64,000 nucleotides of DNA, taken from contig BLSF01000018.1 in assembly GCA_012862575.1 (NCBI GenBank), forward strand, positions 315,680-379,679. Reading direction: 5' to 3'. Every line of letters starts with the position of its first letter. Positions within the stretch are counted from its first letter, which is position 1. The DNA is from Parietichytrium sp. I65-24A (taxonomy: Eukaryota > Sar > Bigyra > Thraustochytrida > Thraustochytriidae). This document shows positions 29,138-39,382 of the stretch, piece by piece. A program made the position numbers and the translations under genes. Below the pieces are notes generated by a model that was not told the origin of the DNA, ran no database searches, and saw only the letters and a program-made list of their open reading frames with translations.

Positions 29138-30205
29138 GGGCGCCTCTCGCTTTTTCGGCGTTCTACCGACGTGAGTAGATGGAGCTTATGCTTTTCTTCC
29201 TCTTCTCTTTCCTTTTTCCTCCCGTTTCACTCCCTCACAACCCGCAGCCGCCCCTCACAACCTGGGCGGCGTGAGCCATTGGCTTTTTGTGAGGGCGGCT
29301 AGACTTGTCTGTTTACGGCTTGAAACAGTGTGCACTATGCAATAGCTATGCATTGTGATAATGCCCACCTTGTCTACCGAATAACGTAGCATGTGGGTTA
29401 AACCATGGACTAGTAGAGCGAGTAGGTCTTTCTGTAGTGGACATGTACTTTCACTGAGACTTGGCCTGTGCCTACTACCAAAAGCGAGACCAGCGATTGA
29501 TGCGAAATCGTCAAAGCTGTGAATGTTCAAATGATTTGCAAATAAGCTGAGGTCTTTGTATACTGTAATCAGTGCTAGCCAGTTCCAGCTCGCTATCTAT
29601 CCACAGAGCTCTTTTGAGCCACTGTCATCGTAGCGGAGACACAGTGCCAAAGTGTTCTGAAGAAGCGCATAGAATTTACACGTTTGGAGAAACTTGTCGC
29701 GAAAGTTGGCTCACCAATGTAGAGCTTGCTTGAAGTGTGTCGCTTATCACTTCTCTGAATGGTGACACTGGTGACACTTTCGCACGGCAGCTGTGCTAGT
29801 GACAAGTTGTAGTTTTCCACATTCGATTTCACTCGCTCGCTCTTCTCTTCCTTTTCCTCTAGGCTAAGTCACTATGCAACATCTGCGATGGTACATTGAA
29901 GTAACTGACAATAGTGATAACCTGCCATCGACAAGCTCTTGCCTAGCTAGTAGAGGTTCATTTGCACTTGTAGCCGAAACCAGTACCGATACCTTACGAG
30001 TACTTAAGTTTGGTGGTTCAGGGTGAGCGAGGGGTGTGCATTTGATTGAAATTTGGAACCACTCGGGTCGGAGAGCCAGGATAAGCTTACACTGTTTTGA
30101 CCCAGAGCAATCCAGAGCATCCCGGAGCAGAGAAGAAGACCCAAGCACCGCTCTCCAAGAAGCAGTTGATGAGTTCATTCGTTTCATGCGGAGAGAATCG
30201 GAAGT
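28802..30205. other. Spacer with GA tracts
   Basis: It holds long purine tracts (about 28809-28833 as CT on the plus strand; 29077-29139 as GA) and the TATA-like element of the kinase gene. A 107-residue minus-strand frame at 29864-30187 starts just past the FAAP24-like stop but shows no domain. I see no other feature. Confidence 0.5.
28833..28841 (-). promoter_or_regulatory. TATA-like box of receptor kinase gene
   Basis: TATAAAAAG on the minus strand lies 32 bp before the chosen ATG, followed by a (GA)n run. If used at normal spacing, transcription would start within about 10 bases of the ATG, giving a very short leader. It could be coincidental. Confidence 0.4.
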
Positions 30206-31074
30206 TTAATCCAACCTAGAGGAGATAGGCGAACCTCGACTCTCAGCATCGGTGTACAGAATTGGCTGCTTGAAGAATTCGTCCAGAGCAGACTTTGCAG
30301 CACTCCCGACGGCAGCTTGCAGCTCTGGATCGTTGCAGGCGACCTTTAGAGCCGCCCCTCGAATACTTCGACAAACTGGCATCAACTTTTGTTTTCTCAG
30401 AGGGCAGACAGTTAGCCTAAAACAAACAAGTTCAAGAATGCTGCCTGCTCTGAAAGAAAAACTCACCTTCGTTTTGCAAGTTTGCTCTCCGATGCCCGGA
30501 ATCACAGCGCAAGCCTGATAAGATACTCAACGTGGCACGGGGCAAGGTGTGAGAAATACGGTTCACTGACGGATGAAAGTGCAAACAAGTGCAGGTTCAC
30601 ATTCACGTTCAAATCCAGAATGAGGCAAAAACTTACACTGTTGACGTACCGCTCCACTTCCTGAGGGCGCCTTACGCCCGTCCTTGGCTGGGAGTGCTGC
30701 TGCAGGTACTTTAGCGCCCGGACAACAGACACGAGAGAGTCAGTGACGGGAATGCATCTCACCTCTCTCAAGAGCAAAGCAGATTGTGCTCGATTAAACG
30801 CTTCCTCTTGACCGGGCAATCTAGGTACCAAGATCACTGGTTGTTGTTGCTGTTGTTGTTCCTTGAGAACCGGTTCGGCATCATCCAAACGCCTCAGAGC
30901 ATCTTGTCCTTTCTGAATCCACGCCACCCACAGCTTGGTTCCATTCGCATGGACCCCAAAATCAGCTCCGCCAAGATCATTCGCTTCAACAAACCGCACA
31001 CCACCTTCGTACAGCGCCTGCCGTAGAGCGCCTCCTCCAACACTTCTCTTCACTGCCACCGGGACGCTCTCCAT
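30206..31074 (-). CDS. FAAP24: FAAP24-like Fanconi/FANCM partner protein
   Basis: Three exons are proposed: 31074-30637, 30514-30467 and 30385-30206, giving 221 residues (human FAAP24: 215). Intron 1 is GTAAGT...ATCAG (122 bp). Intron 2 starts GTGAGT; an 81-bp form keeps the frame, but its acceptor AAAAG is weak. The N-terminal half aligns with the inactive XPF-type nuclease fold (opens ESVPVA; then GVRFVEANDL, ILVPRLPG, IPVTDSLVSVVRAL). The C-terminal half is a helix-hairpin-helix: VIPGIGEQT, then RSIRGA, ELQAAVGSAAKSALDEFF and KQPI, close to the human pattern IPGVG...SIQQL...ELEQVVGQAVA...FFTQP. FAAP24 pairs with FANCM to bind branched DNA. The call is by eye and the exon 3 border is uncertain. 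Confidence 0.65.
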
Positions 31075-31391
31075 TCCTCCGCGACCTTCCAAACTATTTT
31101 CTAATCTCTCCAATTCGGCCCAAAGCCTACTCTGTTTGCTGTACTTGCTATACTTGCTGTGCTTCCTGTCGAGCGAAAACAGTACAAAGACGTCTTCTAC
31201 GTAGGCCAAAACGTAGTTCACTCTTCTCTTCTCTCCTCTCTCCTTCTCTTTCCGGCCCTCACTTTTCGTACTCACTCGTACTCGGTCCTCGCGTACACTA
31301 TCGGTTTCGCACTCTCAGTAACCAACAGTAACCAAACATAGCAGAACCCGCATTTCAAATATCACTAACCCTCAGATACCCACCACTAGAA

Positions 31392-31559
31392 CCCGCCCTC
31401 CTCTAACAGTAAGAATAAAAGAATAAATTAAACGCTAAGGCCAAATTATGTTTGGCGATGCGGGAACTGCTCGGCGATGCCCGCCCTCCTATGACCGTAA
31501 GAATAAATCAAACGCTAAGGCCGAATCATGTTTGGCGATGCGAGAACTGCTCGGCGATG
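31392..31559. repeat. Two-copy 80-88 bp tandem repeat (left allele)
   Basis: Copies 31392-31479 and 31480-31559 share CCCGCCCTCCT, AAGAATAAA, AACGCTAAGGCC and ATGTTTGGCGATGCG. The same pair recurs at 32012-32091 and 32092-32169 in the right-hand version. Confidence 0.8.
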
Positions 31560-31846
31560 CAGAGGCCTTAGAGGCACGCGTAAGAGGTCTTATATCTATG
31601 GAACCGTTTCGCGAGGAGAGAGACGGATAGAGATAGATGAGAGAGAGAGGTGGAAGGTACGTACGTACGTACGTACACGTGTACTCCCACGTAACAGCAA
31701 GTACGCGAGCGTCGCTAGGAAGGAAAGAAGGAAAGAAGGAAAGAAAAAAGTAGGAGACGCGGTGTGAAAGGGTGAAAAGGGTGGCTCATCCGGTGGTGGT
31801 GTGGTGGTGTGGTGTGTGGAGTGAGATCAATGGCGAAGAAGATTAT

Positions 31847-31847
31847 N
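31847..31847. other. Scaffold joint (single N)
   Basis: The left contig ends in ATGGCGAAGAAGATTAT, the first codons of the small membrane protein found whole at 32422. The right contig begins again about 600 bp earlier in the same region, so the overlap was not merged. Confidence 0.9.
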
Positions 31848-32011
31848 CTTCTCTCCTCTCTCCTTCTCTTTCCGGCCCTCACTTTTCGTACTCACTCGTG
31901 CTCGGTCCTCGCGTACACTATCGGTTTCGCACTCTCAGTAACCAACAGTAACCAAACATAGCAGAACCCGCATTTCAAATATCACTAACCCTCAGATACC
32001 CACCACTAGAA

Positions 32012-32169
32012 CCTGCCCTCCTCTAACAATAAGAATAAATTAAACGCTAAGGCCGAATCATGTTTGGCGATGCGGGAACTGCTCGGCGATGCCCGCCCTC
32101 CTAACCGTAAGAATAAATTAAACGCTAAGGCCGAATCATGTTTGGCGATGCGAGAACTGCTCGGCGATG
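32012..32169. repeat. Two-copy 80-bp tandem repeat (right allele)
   Basis: This is the counterpart of 31392-31559 in the second haplotype, with units 32012-32091 and 32092-32169 and small indels. Confidence 0.8.
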
Positions 32170-32421
32170 CAGAGGCCTTAGAGGCACGCGTAAGAGGTCT
32201 TATATCTATGGAACCGTTTCGCGAGGAGAGAGACGGATAGAGATAGATGAGAGAGAGAGGTGGAAGGTACGTACGTACGTACGTACACGTGTACTCCCAC
32301 GTAACAGCAAGTACGCGAGCGTCGCTAGGAAGGAAAGAAGGAAAGAAAGTAGGAGACGCGGTGTGAAAGGGTGAAAAGGGTGGCTCATCCGGTGGTGGTG
32401 TGGTGGTGTGGTGTGAGATCA

Positions 32422-32559
32422 ATGGCGAAGAAGATTATCAAGTTTTTCGGCGTGGACCTGCTGGCGCCGCTGCTGTTGGCAGCTGTGTGCACGCTGTACT
32501 ATCCGTGGCTCTCAGGGCTCTGGCTGCTCGCGTTTTGGGTGGCGGTGTTCAGAAAATGA
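32422..32559 (+). CDS. 45-residue membrane protein
   Basis: The ATG at 32422 is the first that leaves a clean membrane protein. MAKKIIKFFG is a short basic head, residues about 12-27 and 30-43 are hydrophobic (DLLAPLLLAAVC; LSGLWLLAFWVAVF) with YYPW between, and the tail is RK. It has one long or two short membrane segments and looks like the small subunits of ER or mitochondrial complexes. No family is recognised. Its first codons appear again before the N at 31847, in the other haplotype, with the same reading frame, which supports a real, conserved coding start. Confidence 0.55.
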   Translation: MAKKIIKFFGVDLLAPLLLAAVCTLYYPWLSGLWLLAFWVAVFRK

Positions 32560-32849
32560 AGGTCGGCTGGATTTGTGTGGGTGGGTGTTAATTTATAATA
32601 AACATTGTTTGTTGCACCCCTGGGAGAAAGGAAACGGATAATTTAGCGTGGAAATGAGGGAAATCCGAGGCCTGGCGTGCAAGAGCACTGAAAAGTTGAT
32701 GATCTGTTGGTCTAGCTCTAGAGTCTATTTGTTTGTTTGTAGGCGTTCGTTCTGAATGTTTGCTCGTTTGTTGGGTGGGCGGGTTGTTCTATTTGTGTGG
32801 TGTATGCATTCTCGACTACGAGAAAGAGGCGGCACAACGCGACTATCAT

Positions 32850-34861
32850 CTACTCGGGGCACTTCATGGTATCTAAAAACTCTGTGGCGCGCTCCATCTC
32901 TTGCGCTTTACGGGCTCGGTTCCAATTCAGCATGGTGCCCATCAAGTTGACCACCTGCGGAAGCGCCTCCACTGCAGCACTATGGTCCACATACGCCAAG
33001 CGCGTTCTCCGCGCGAGAACATCGACGGCAGACACTGCATACTCGTGCTGGACTGCAAACACGACCTCTGCCTCGAGGAATGGATGCTTCGCAACAAGGC
33101 GCTTGGGATGCAAGTCTTTTGGGCGGGTCGGGTAGCCCGTTCTAACGATCTCAGCCACCTGCAGAGCGCGAGTACCATAGTTACGAGTCAAGTGCTCAGC
33201 AATGTCGCGATCATAACCATAGTCTTCACGTAAAGTAATGGTGATAATATCAAATTTACCATCACACACGATGCCTGCGCGATCGGCTCCGATCAACTTC
33301 ATCCCTTGAGTAACGCAGGGGCCGCTCCTCTGCACGAAAGCAGGCTTGACCTCCAGAAGCTTGTCAATAGCATCTTCCGCCATCTTTCTGTAAGTGGTCC
33401 ATTTGCCACCCAAGATAGAAACCATGCTTCCAGGGTTAACCTCCACAACGTGTTCGCGAGAGACTGCCTTGGTGTCCTTGCCGTGAATGTCCTTCACCAG
33501 TGGGCGGATTCCAGACCAAGCCGCTCGAACGTCGGCCCGGTTGATCCTTCTGTTGAGGTATCGTGCGCTCTCGCGCAGCACAAAGTCAACTTCGTCGGAG
33601 TTGGGCTTGGGGAGCATGGTCAAGGGCGTGGCCGAATCGGTGGTTCCGCATAGCGTGCCGCCCTCCCATGGAAGGAAGAACAAAACGCGGCCATCGGACG
33701 TGTTCGGAACGATCAGACCCATCGACGACGGGCTAAAATGATCGGGAAGGACAAGGTGGATACCTCCCGCGGGAATGACAACTTCGTCAGCATCGTTTCC
33801 AGTCGGGCCATGGTCCTTGCCATCTTCGCTGGCCGCCATGCGGCGCACGGCATCGGAGAACGGACCAGTGGCGTTGATGACTGCCTTAGTGCGAATAGTG
33901 AAGCTCTCTCCAGTGTGCTGGTCGGTCACCTGCGTGCCGACAATGTCTCCGGAGTCTTTGTCCTTGACGAGCTGGTTGACATTCAGGTAGTTTGCAACAG
34001 CGGCGCCTGCCTGCGCAGCAGTCAAGAGCACCAGTAATGCGTACCGAGTGTCGTTCATCTGTCCGTCGTAATAGACCTAAGGGGATGGCGGGGAAGGAAG
34101 AAAGAAAGGTCAGTTTCGAGAAAAATTTGTTGGCTACCAATGACCGCACCAAAGAAAAAACTTACCAAAGCTCCAGCGAGCTTGTCTGAGTTGAGCATGG
34201 GAAAGTTGTATAATGCTTGTTCCTTCCCAAGGTACATGCTTCTCGGTACGCCAATCTCGCTCCCTGCGACAGCATCGTACACTTTCGTTCCAGCGTAGTA
34301 GTAAGGAATCTGCCACCATTTCTCGATTGGCACCATGATTGGCGCTGGCTTTGCAATGTAAGGCGCAGCCCGCAGCATGTGGTAGCGCTCGTGGAGTGCC
34401 TCCTGTACGAGCTTGTACTGACCCCAGTCAAGGTTTTTGAAAGCGTTCTCGAGGTACCTCACGCCTCCGTGGATGAGCTTGGTCGAGCGGCCGGATGTCC
34501 CAGCAGCAAAGTCGTCCCTTTCGACAAGCGCCACTTTAAGCCCTCTTGTGGCGGCGTCCAAGGCCACGCCAGAACCAACACAGCCTCCGCCGATGACGAC
34601 CAAGTCGAACTTCTCCGTCTTGAGCCTCTTCAGCTGTTCCTCGCGCGTTGGAGCTGCCCAAGGAAACACCATGGTACCGTCTCTGCATGCGATTGGCAGC
34701 GATTTTGCCGAGCTCGCACGATTCGACTTGCGCATGTACGGGTATGCATCGCATTGGCTCACTTTGGCGTCCACATGCCGGTTATTGTTCTCTAGAACCT
34801 GCAGCCCTGCAAGCCCGCCCACGCTAGCCACCGCAGCGGCCACCAGACCACGTCTGTACAT
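32850..34861 (-). CDS. GPD2: Mitochondrial FAD glycerol-3-phosphate dehydrogenase
   Basis: Two exons, 34861-34166 and 34076-32850, are joined over an 89-bp intron (GTAAGT...CCTTAG, phase 0) to give 640 residues. The junction restores ...LAGAL-VYYDGQMND..., a hallmark of the GlpD/GUT2 family. The ATG at 34861 opens a mitochondrial-type presequence (MYRRGLVAAAVASVGGLAG). FAD binding is shown by DLVVIGGGCVGSGVALDAA, TSGRSTKLIHGGVRYLE follows, and substrate-site GIRPLVKD and GGKWTTYRKMAEDA are present. It oxidises glycerol-3-phosphate to dihydroxyacetone phosphate at the outer face of the inner mitochondrial membrane, passing electrons to ubiquinone. It ends at MKCPE without the EF-hand tail of animal GPD2, so it should not be calcium-regulated in that way. 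Confidence 0.93.
34077..34165 (-). other. Spliceosomal intron of the GPD2 gene
   Basis: It is 89 bp, with donor GTAAGT, a pyrimidine-rich stretch (TTTTTTCTTT right after the donor) and acceptor TTAG. Removing it restores a conserved protein motif, so the intron is secure and gives the splice-site pattern for this genome. Confidence 0.9.
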
Positions 34862-37474
34862 TCTCCCCTTGCCTTTCGCACCACAAACTACGAGAGCGCC
34901 ACTTGCGCCCTTATTCAATGCCACAGCACTCGAGGCTTCTCCGCAACCGCTTCACGCTTTTCCGAACGCCGGAAACCCACCACACCCACAACACAACACG
35001 CAACACGCAACACACCACACACAACACCCAGCGGCCTCTCCAGTCGACCGGAGTCGGCCGTGAATTGCAAGTTCGTGGCAGAGATCACTTTCGAGTCGAA
35101 TCAGAATCTGTCCCGTCCTCGCTAACAGATCATTCGCAGAGATGCTGGAAGTGCAAGACTCTCTCTGGCCGGCGTTCAACTCAAGTTGGCCTGAAACAGT
35201 CGACGAGCTTACTGATGGGCGAGTGACAGAGAGAGAGAGAGTAAACTTAGTAAACTTATAACTTGGAGAGAGAGAGGCTGGCCCAGTGGCGTGTCCTTCG
35301 TAGCGGCTCCATGTACTAGCAAGCTAGTACTGGAGTGCTCCGTGAGAGTGTGATTGTGAGGGAGAGTATGAGAGAGTTTGAGAGTTATATGAGTTATGAG
35401 AGTGCGAGAGTGTGGCGGAGAGAGAGGAGCAGTTACTCGTTACTCACAGCAGTGCCGCCTTTCAGTTCATTCAGAGTGTAAGTAAACACGATGAAAGTAC
35501 TTTACGATAGCTTACAGCGTTTACATAAACTCCGCGAGACGGGTCTGCGAGAGCGGTTTCCCGTTATATGCATGATGCTCTCTCTCCCTCTCTCTCTCGC
35601 TCCACGACTAGCGCAGCATAGCGCAGCGTCACACTAGAAATGTTACCGGACCAGAGATAGCTTTCTTCCCATATGACTCGGTAGGCACTCCTGAGACTAC
35701 TGTATTTACTGTGAAGTTCTAACCTGGCGCGCAAGGTGGTCCTGACAAAGGCATGGTGTAGTAGTGCTTGGCTAAGAGAAAAGCTGACCTGATTGCCGGG
35801 AGACCGGGTCCGGTGGTGGTTGGTACGCGGTAATAGTACACTGGTTTTGAGCCATAGTGTGTAAGGTTTGCTCGAAAAAAAGGAAAAAAAAAAGAGGTCA
35901 TTCTTTTTGTTCTCTCACGTTATCTCTGTCTTTTACGAAAACAGAACCACAATGAGTTAACACCTTATAGAGATTACAGACTCACTGACTGGGTTTCAGG
36001 CGCTGGGCCGAAGGTTACAAGACGCAGCGCACGAGCCCATCCATCGACTCGTCGCCTAAAGCCAAGCTCTCACATGTTCTTACAGAGACTATAAGGTATT
36101 TGGTAAGTGTCATCTTGAAAGCGACTGTCGATGCGCCACGACGCTCGCGGCTCTACATTCTCTGCATTCTCTGCATCTAGGAAAGGCGAGATGGCTGATG
36201 ATGGCTGATGATGGCTGCCTCTAGAAAAGGCGGGCCTCTTTTGGCCAGGTTGAGCGAGTGTTCACTGAATCTCTGCGAACGTACGCACTCAGGTTCGATG
36301 TGTCACCCTTGCATGGAAGGACGGAAGGGGAGGAAACTTGGATGATCATCGATAGGGTGGAGAACACTTTTCACGAGATGGCGGATGTTGGCGGTGGACG
36401 GTCCAAGGGTGGTTTGCTTTTTTTGCATCTTGCTATCTTGCAGCCAGAAGTTTGCAAAATTCAATAAAGAGCGTTCGCTGTTCACGCTGTTAGTGGTACT
36501 CGTACACACACAAATTCATTCACAGTGAACAGGAAATTAGCCGCCTACTGTGCCGAATGCCGCTCTCGCAGCCTGCGCGGCGAGACGATTCATTTGTCTG
36601 CAGCCAGAGGACGAAACCAATGTGAATTAGAACCTGAGAACTTGAGCTTCTTGAAGAGCCGCTAATGAACGGACTTGTCAGTGGCAAAGTGGGCCACGAT
36701 CGGTAATCGTGGTGCGGAGAGGAACAAATTGAGGCTGACTCTGGCGCTGCTGGAAGAAGAAAGACTGACCTATTGTGTGGTGTTTCCGCGACACCTTGGA
36801 GAAGAGACTCACTGCCTGTAACCTTACTCGCCAGGGAATGCAGAGCATTGCAGAGCGCAGAGGTGACTTGTACTTCTGGTCTGGAAATGGTACTGTAACC
36901 TTCGTAAACCCGGAAACACATGGAGACGGTGATTTTTCAAGAGCGAGAAGGAGACGGACGCGTCACTCGAGTGTGTGCGCTCTCTTGTCTTGCTTGTGGT
37001 GTTGGAAAGCACTTTCCTGATTCAAAGAAAAGCATGAAATCTCTTTCAGCCTGGTCCGTAGTCCTCGTAACGAACGAAAGCGAACAATCTGAGTTATCTA
37101 GGCCAAACTGATGACGAGAACCGGATTTGCTCTCACGCGGTCGTCGTTCGTGTGCAAAGCGATCCGCGCAAATCTGGCACGGTCGCACCTTTGTCGGAGG
37201 GAAAGTTGGCCTTTAGAAACGCGATGTTGAACGGCCAGATACACCCATGTCCAGCCCAAAGTGAAAATAATTCGATGATGGGTCTTCCGACCTCAAGCCC
37301 CCAATCCAAGGTTAGCGACTCAGAGTAAATGCCAACCCCCGCGCGCCAGGGATCAAAACGAAGCAGTCGGCGGCTCGGTGGAACGAAATCATGCGATGAA
37401 GGAAAAGCTGATTGATAGTGTGCAATAAAGTTAATACCAAAAGTCAATAAGAAACAGGGGGGCAAGCGAGGTGG
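34862..37474. other. Long spacer without recognisable gene
   Basis: It contains CACAACACGCAACAC repeats (34980-35035), GA/GAGTATGAGAGAG runs (35222-35430), CT runs (35575-35605), a GATGGCTGAT triple repeat (36187-36216) and a 10-A tract at 35883. Several 60-130 residue frames on both strands show no domain. Confidence 0.45.
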
Positions 37475-39382
37475 CTACATCGTTTGGTCAAACGCGTTGC
37501 CTGTCAGGGACTGGCTGTCGTCCATGCTATTTGCAAAGCCGGATCCGAACATAAGCTCTACGTCCACGATGGTTGCGGAACTGAGGATCCCACTCGCCAA
37601 AGAGTCGAGACCAGAAGGGCTGCGCACCTCGTCAGCACTGTCAACGATCGCAGGGATGCGCACTTTGAGTGACTGGGGGTTGCCCTCCTCCTCATCAGTC
37701 TCTTTCTCTTCGCTAAGATCTGTTTCCGCACCAAGACCATAGGCAGCGTCCTGGAGCACTTTGAACGGCGCGCATTCGTCTTCTGGGAGGAGCTTGACAA
37801 GGCTATCTAGTTTGCGCATGTGGGGGAACGCGGCATTAGAAAACTCTATCTCAATCCCCACGCAACCACAGTTTTCGAGTTTGCTCATCCGCAGTTGCTC
37901 AATCAGTCCCGATTTTCGAGCAACATCGGCCGAACTGCCAGCGTCGGGGTGAATCGAATACCCAAGATGGACAAAGAATTGCCGAAAAAACAACGAGTGC
38001 CCAACAATCACCAAGGTGCTTGCTTCGCTAAAGTGAATAGTGTTCACCAGCTCTTCTATGCGGGCAAGCACGCTTGCACGTGACTCTTTGGAGTTTAACC
38101 ACCAAGTGGACTCGGTGTCGTATGGATTAATCCCAGCGCAGTTCTCCATCAGGCTCGCGGTTTCCTCACGACCAATCTCGCTCTCGAGATTCCGCTTCGC
38201 TCTCTCGATTGATTGCTCTCCAAAAACTTCTCCGCGCGAATCCTTTCCCAAAAGGTTCTGCACTTCTCGAAGGTTAGAGTATAGCTTTATGCCACGCTGC
38301 TTCAAGTGTTTGTGGTCCTTGAGTGCTATGACAGCAGTCTGGATTGCACGACGCAGCGGGCTTACGAGTATCTCATCTGCGGCAAAGAACTGCTTTTCGA
38401 ACTTGGCTTTACCTTGCATCGAGGTCTGGGACTGCTTCTCGCCATCGCCACTCGAGCCATCTGCACGCCCAATCGTCTGGTTACAAGGGTCATCCTCATC
38501 GTCAGCACGATGAATGAGAACATCCTCGTGAAATTTGGCCCTTCTGTCAAAGTCTTTTGCTTGCTGGATCCCGGCATCATTCAGTGGGTGGTCTTTCGAG
38601 CCGAGCATAGACAAAACGTCCCGCTTTGCTTGCGCTGCATTCCATCGAGATTCTCCGTGTCGCAAGAGAAACACAGTCTTGCGAACATTGGAGGATGGCG
38701 TACGAATCTTGCGGAGGCACACCTGAACGCCACTTTCCTGCGACTGTTTCAATGCAGGTGTGCTAGTCAAGGAGACATCAATGCATGCGTACCTTTGCCC
38801 GTGAAAACTGCTTTCGCCAACAATATCCAACTGTGACACAGGAAACTCTCCAACCGCGAGGACGGTCGTTGTGGTGTTGATGACCTTTTTCTCTGTCAGC
38901 AGCTCCACCTGCAGAATATCCGAGCTCAAGTGATGAGGAAGCATCAGTCTATAGCTATGCCATGCTGGCTTCGTGCTGTTTGATCTCTTTTGCGTTACCG
39001 TCTGCCCAAGAACAACGTACGCCTGGTGTATCTCAATAAACCTGCAGATGGAGACTCTGACGCAAACATCCGTAATCGGATTCTCGAAACCGGTCGCGTG
39101 AAGAATCTCCAATACGAGGGGTGTCATCCGAACGCCGCGATGCGACAGCTTTGCAGACGAACCAAACGAACTTTGGCTGTTTGCACTTACGCCCCCTGAG
39201 CCCTTGGCTGTCGACGAATTGTTTGGAGTACCAAATTTCGCTGTGAGACTCCTCATGTTGAACCCTTTATTTTTCTTCGCCCGGTTGGCATATTCTTGCG
39301 CTGCGAATAGCGCGGTTGACCCATTCGTGTCGGTGCTGAGGTCCGACTGAGGGGCCGCCGCCATCGAGCTTGTTGCGCCCAT
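37475..39382 (-). CDS. C2 / histidine-phosphatase fusion, N-myristoyl signal
   Basis: The product has 635 residues. The ATG at 39382 gives MGATSSM, a good N-myristoylation site (Gly2, Ser6). A Ser-rich linker and a C2-like domain (about residues 84-220) follow. Next is a histidine-phosphatase (phosphoglycerate-mutase-like) domain from about 235: VFLLRHGESRWN with the catalytic His242, DHPLNDAGIQQA, ILVSPLRRAIQTA, and VIVGHSLFFRQF with the second His. Both histidines and the Arg residues of the pocket are present, so it should be active; the substrate is unknown. The acidic Ser-rich tail is about 110 residues. Myristate plus C2 suggests membrane recruitment, perhaps calcium-dependent, although acidic calcium-binding loops are not obvious. 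Confidence 0.8.
   Translation of the reverse strand: MGATSSMAAAPQSDLSTDTNGSTALFAAQEYANRAKKNKGFNMRSLTAKFGTPNNSSTAKGSGGVSANSQSSFGSSAKLSHRGVRMTPLVLEILHATGFENPITDVCVRVSICRFIEIHQAYVVLGQTVTQKRSNSTKPAWHSYRLMLPHHLSSDILQVELLTEKKVINTTTTVLAVGEFPVSQLDIVGESSFHGQRYACIDVSLTSTPALKQSQESGVQVCLRKIRTPSSNVRKTVFLLRHGESRWNAAQAKRDVLSMLGSKDHPLNDAGIQQAKDFDRRAKFHEDVLIHRADDEDDPCNQTIGRADGSSGDGEKQSQTSMQGKAKFEKQFFAADEILVSPLRRAIQTAVIALKDHKHLKQRGIKLYSNLREVQNLLGKDSRGEVFGEQSIERAKRNLESEIGREETASLMENCAGINPYDTESTWWLNSKESRASVLARIEELVNTIHFSEASTLVIVGHSLFFRQFFVHLGYSIHPDAGSSADVARKSGLIEQLRMSKLENCGCVGIEIEFSNAAFPHMRKLDSLVKLLPEDECAPFKVLQDAAYGLGAETDLSEEKETDEEEGNPQSLKVRIPAIVDSADEVRSPSGLDSLASGILSSATIVDVELMFGSGFANSMDDSQSLTGNAFDQTM

Larger units (their letters stand above)
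31075..32421. other. Spacer with falsely duplicated allelic segment
   Basis: The divergent promoter region between the FAAP24-like gene and the small membrane protein is present twice. 31228-31846 and 31848-32438 are two versions of the same DNA with single-base and repeat-number differences. Each holds two copies of an 80-88 bp repeat and a GTACGTACGTAC tract. Confidence 0.75.

Noticed and set aside
29077-29139. Long GA tract considered as a transposon end or CRISPR-like repeat
   Set aside because: It is a simple microsatellite with no inverted repeats, spacers or coding sequence. No CRISPR, LTR or viral element was recognised anywhere in the window.
28205-29302. 365-codon plus-strand frame opposite the kinase gene
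   Set aside because: It is the antisense of the kinase ectodomain plus GA tracts, and has no domain of its own.
29864-30187. 107-codon minus-strand frame just past the FAAP24-like stop
   Set aside because: It has an ATG but no domain or signal. Its position suggests the 3' UTR of the upstream gene.
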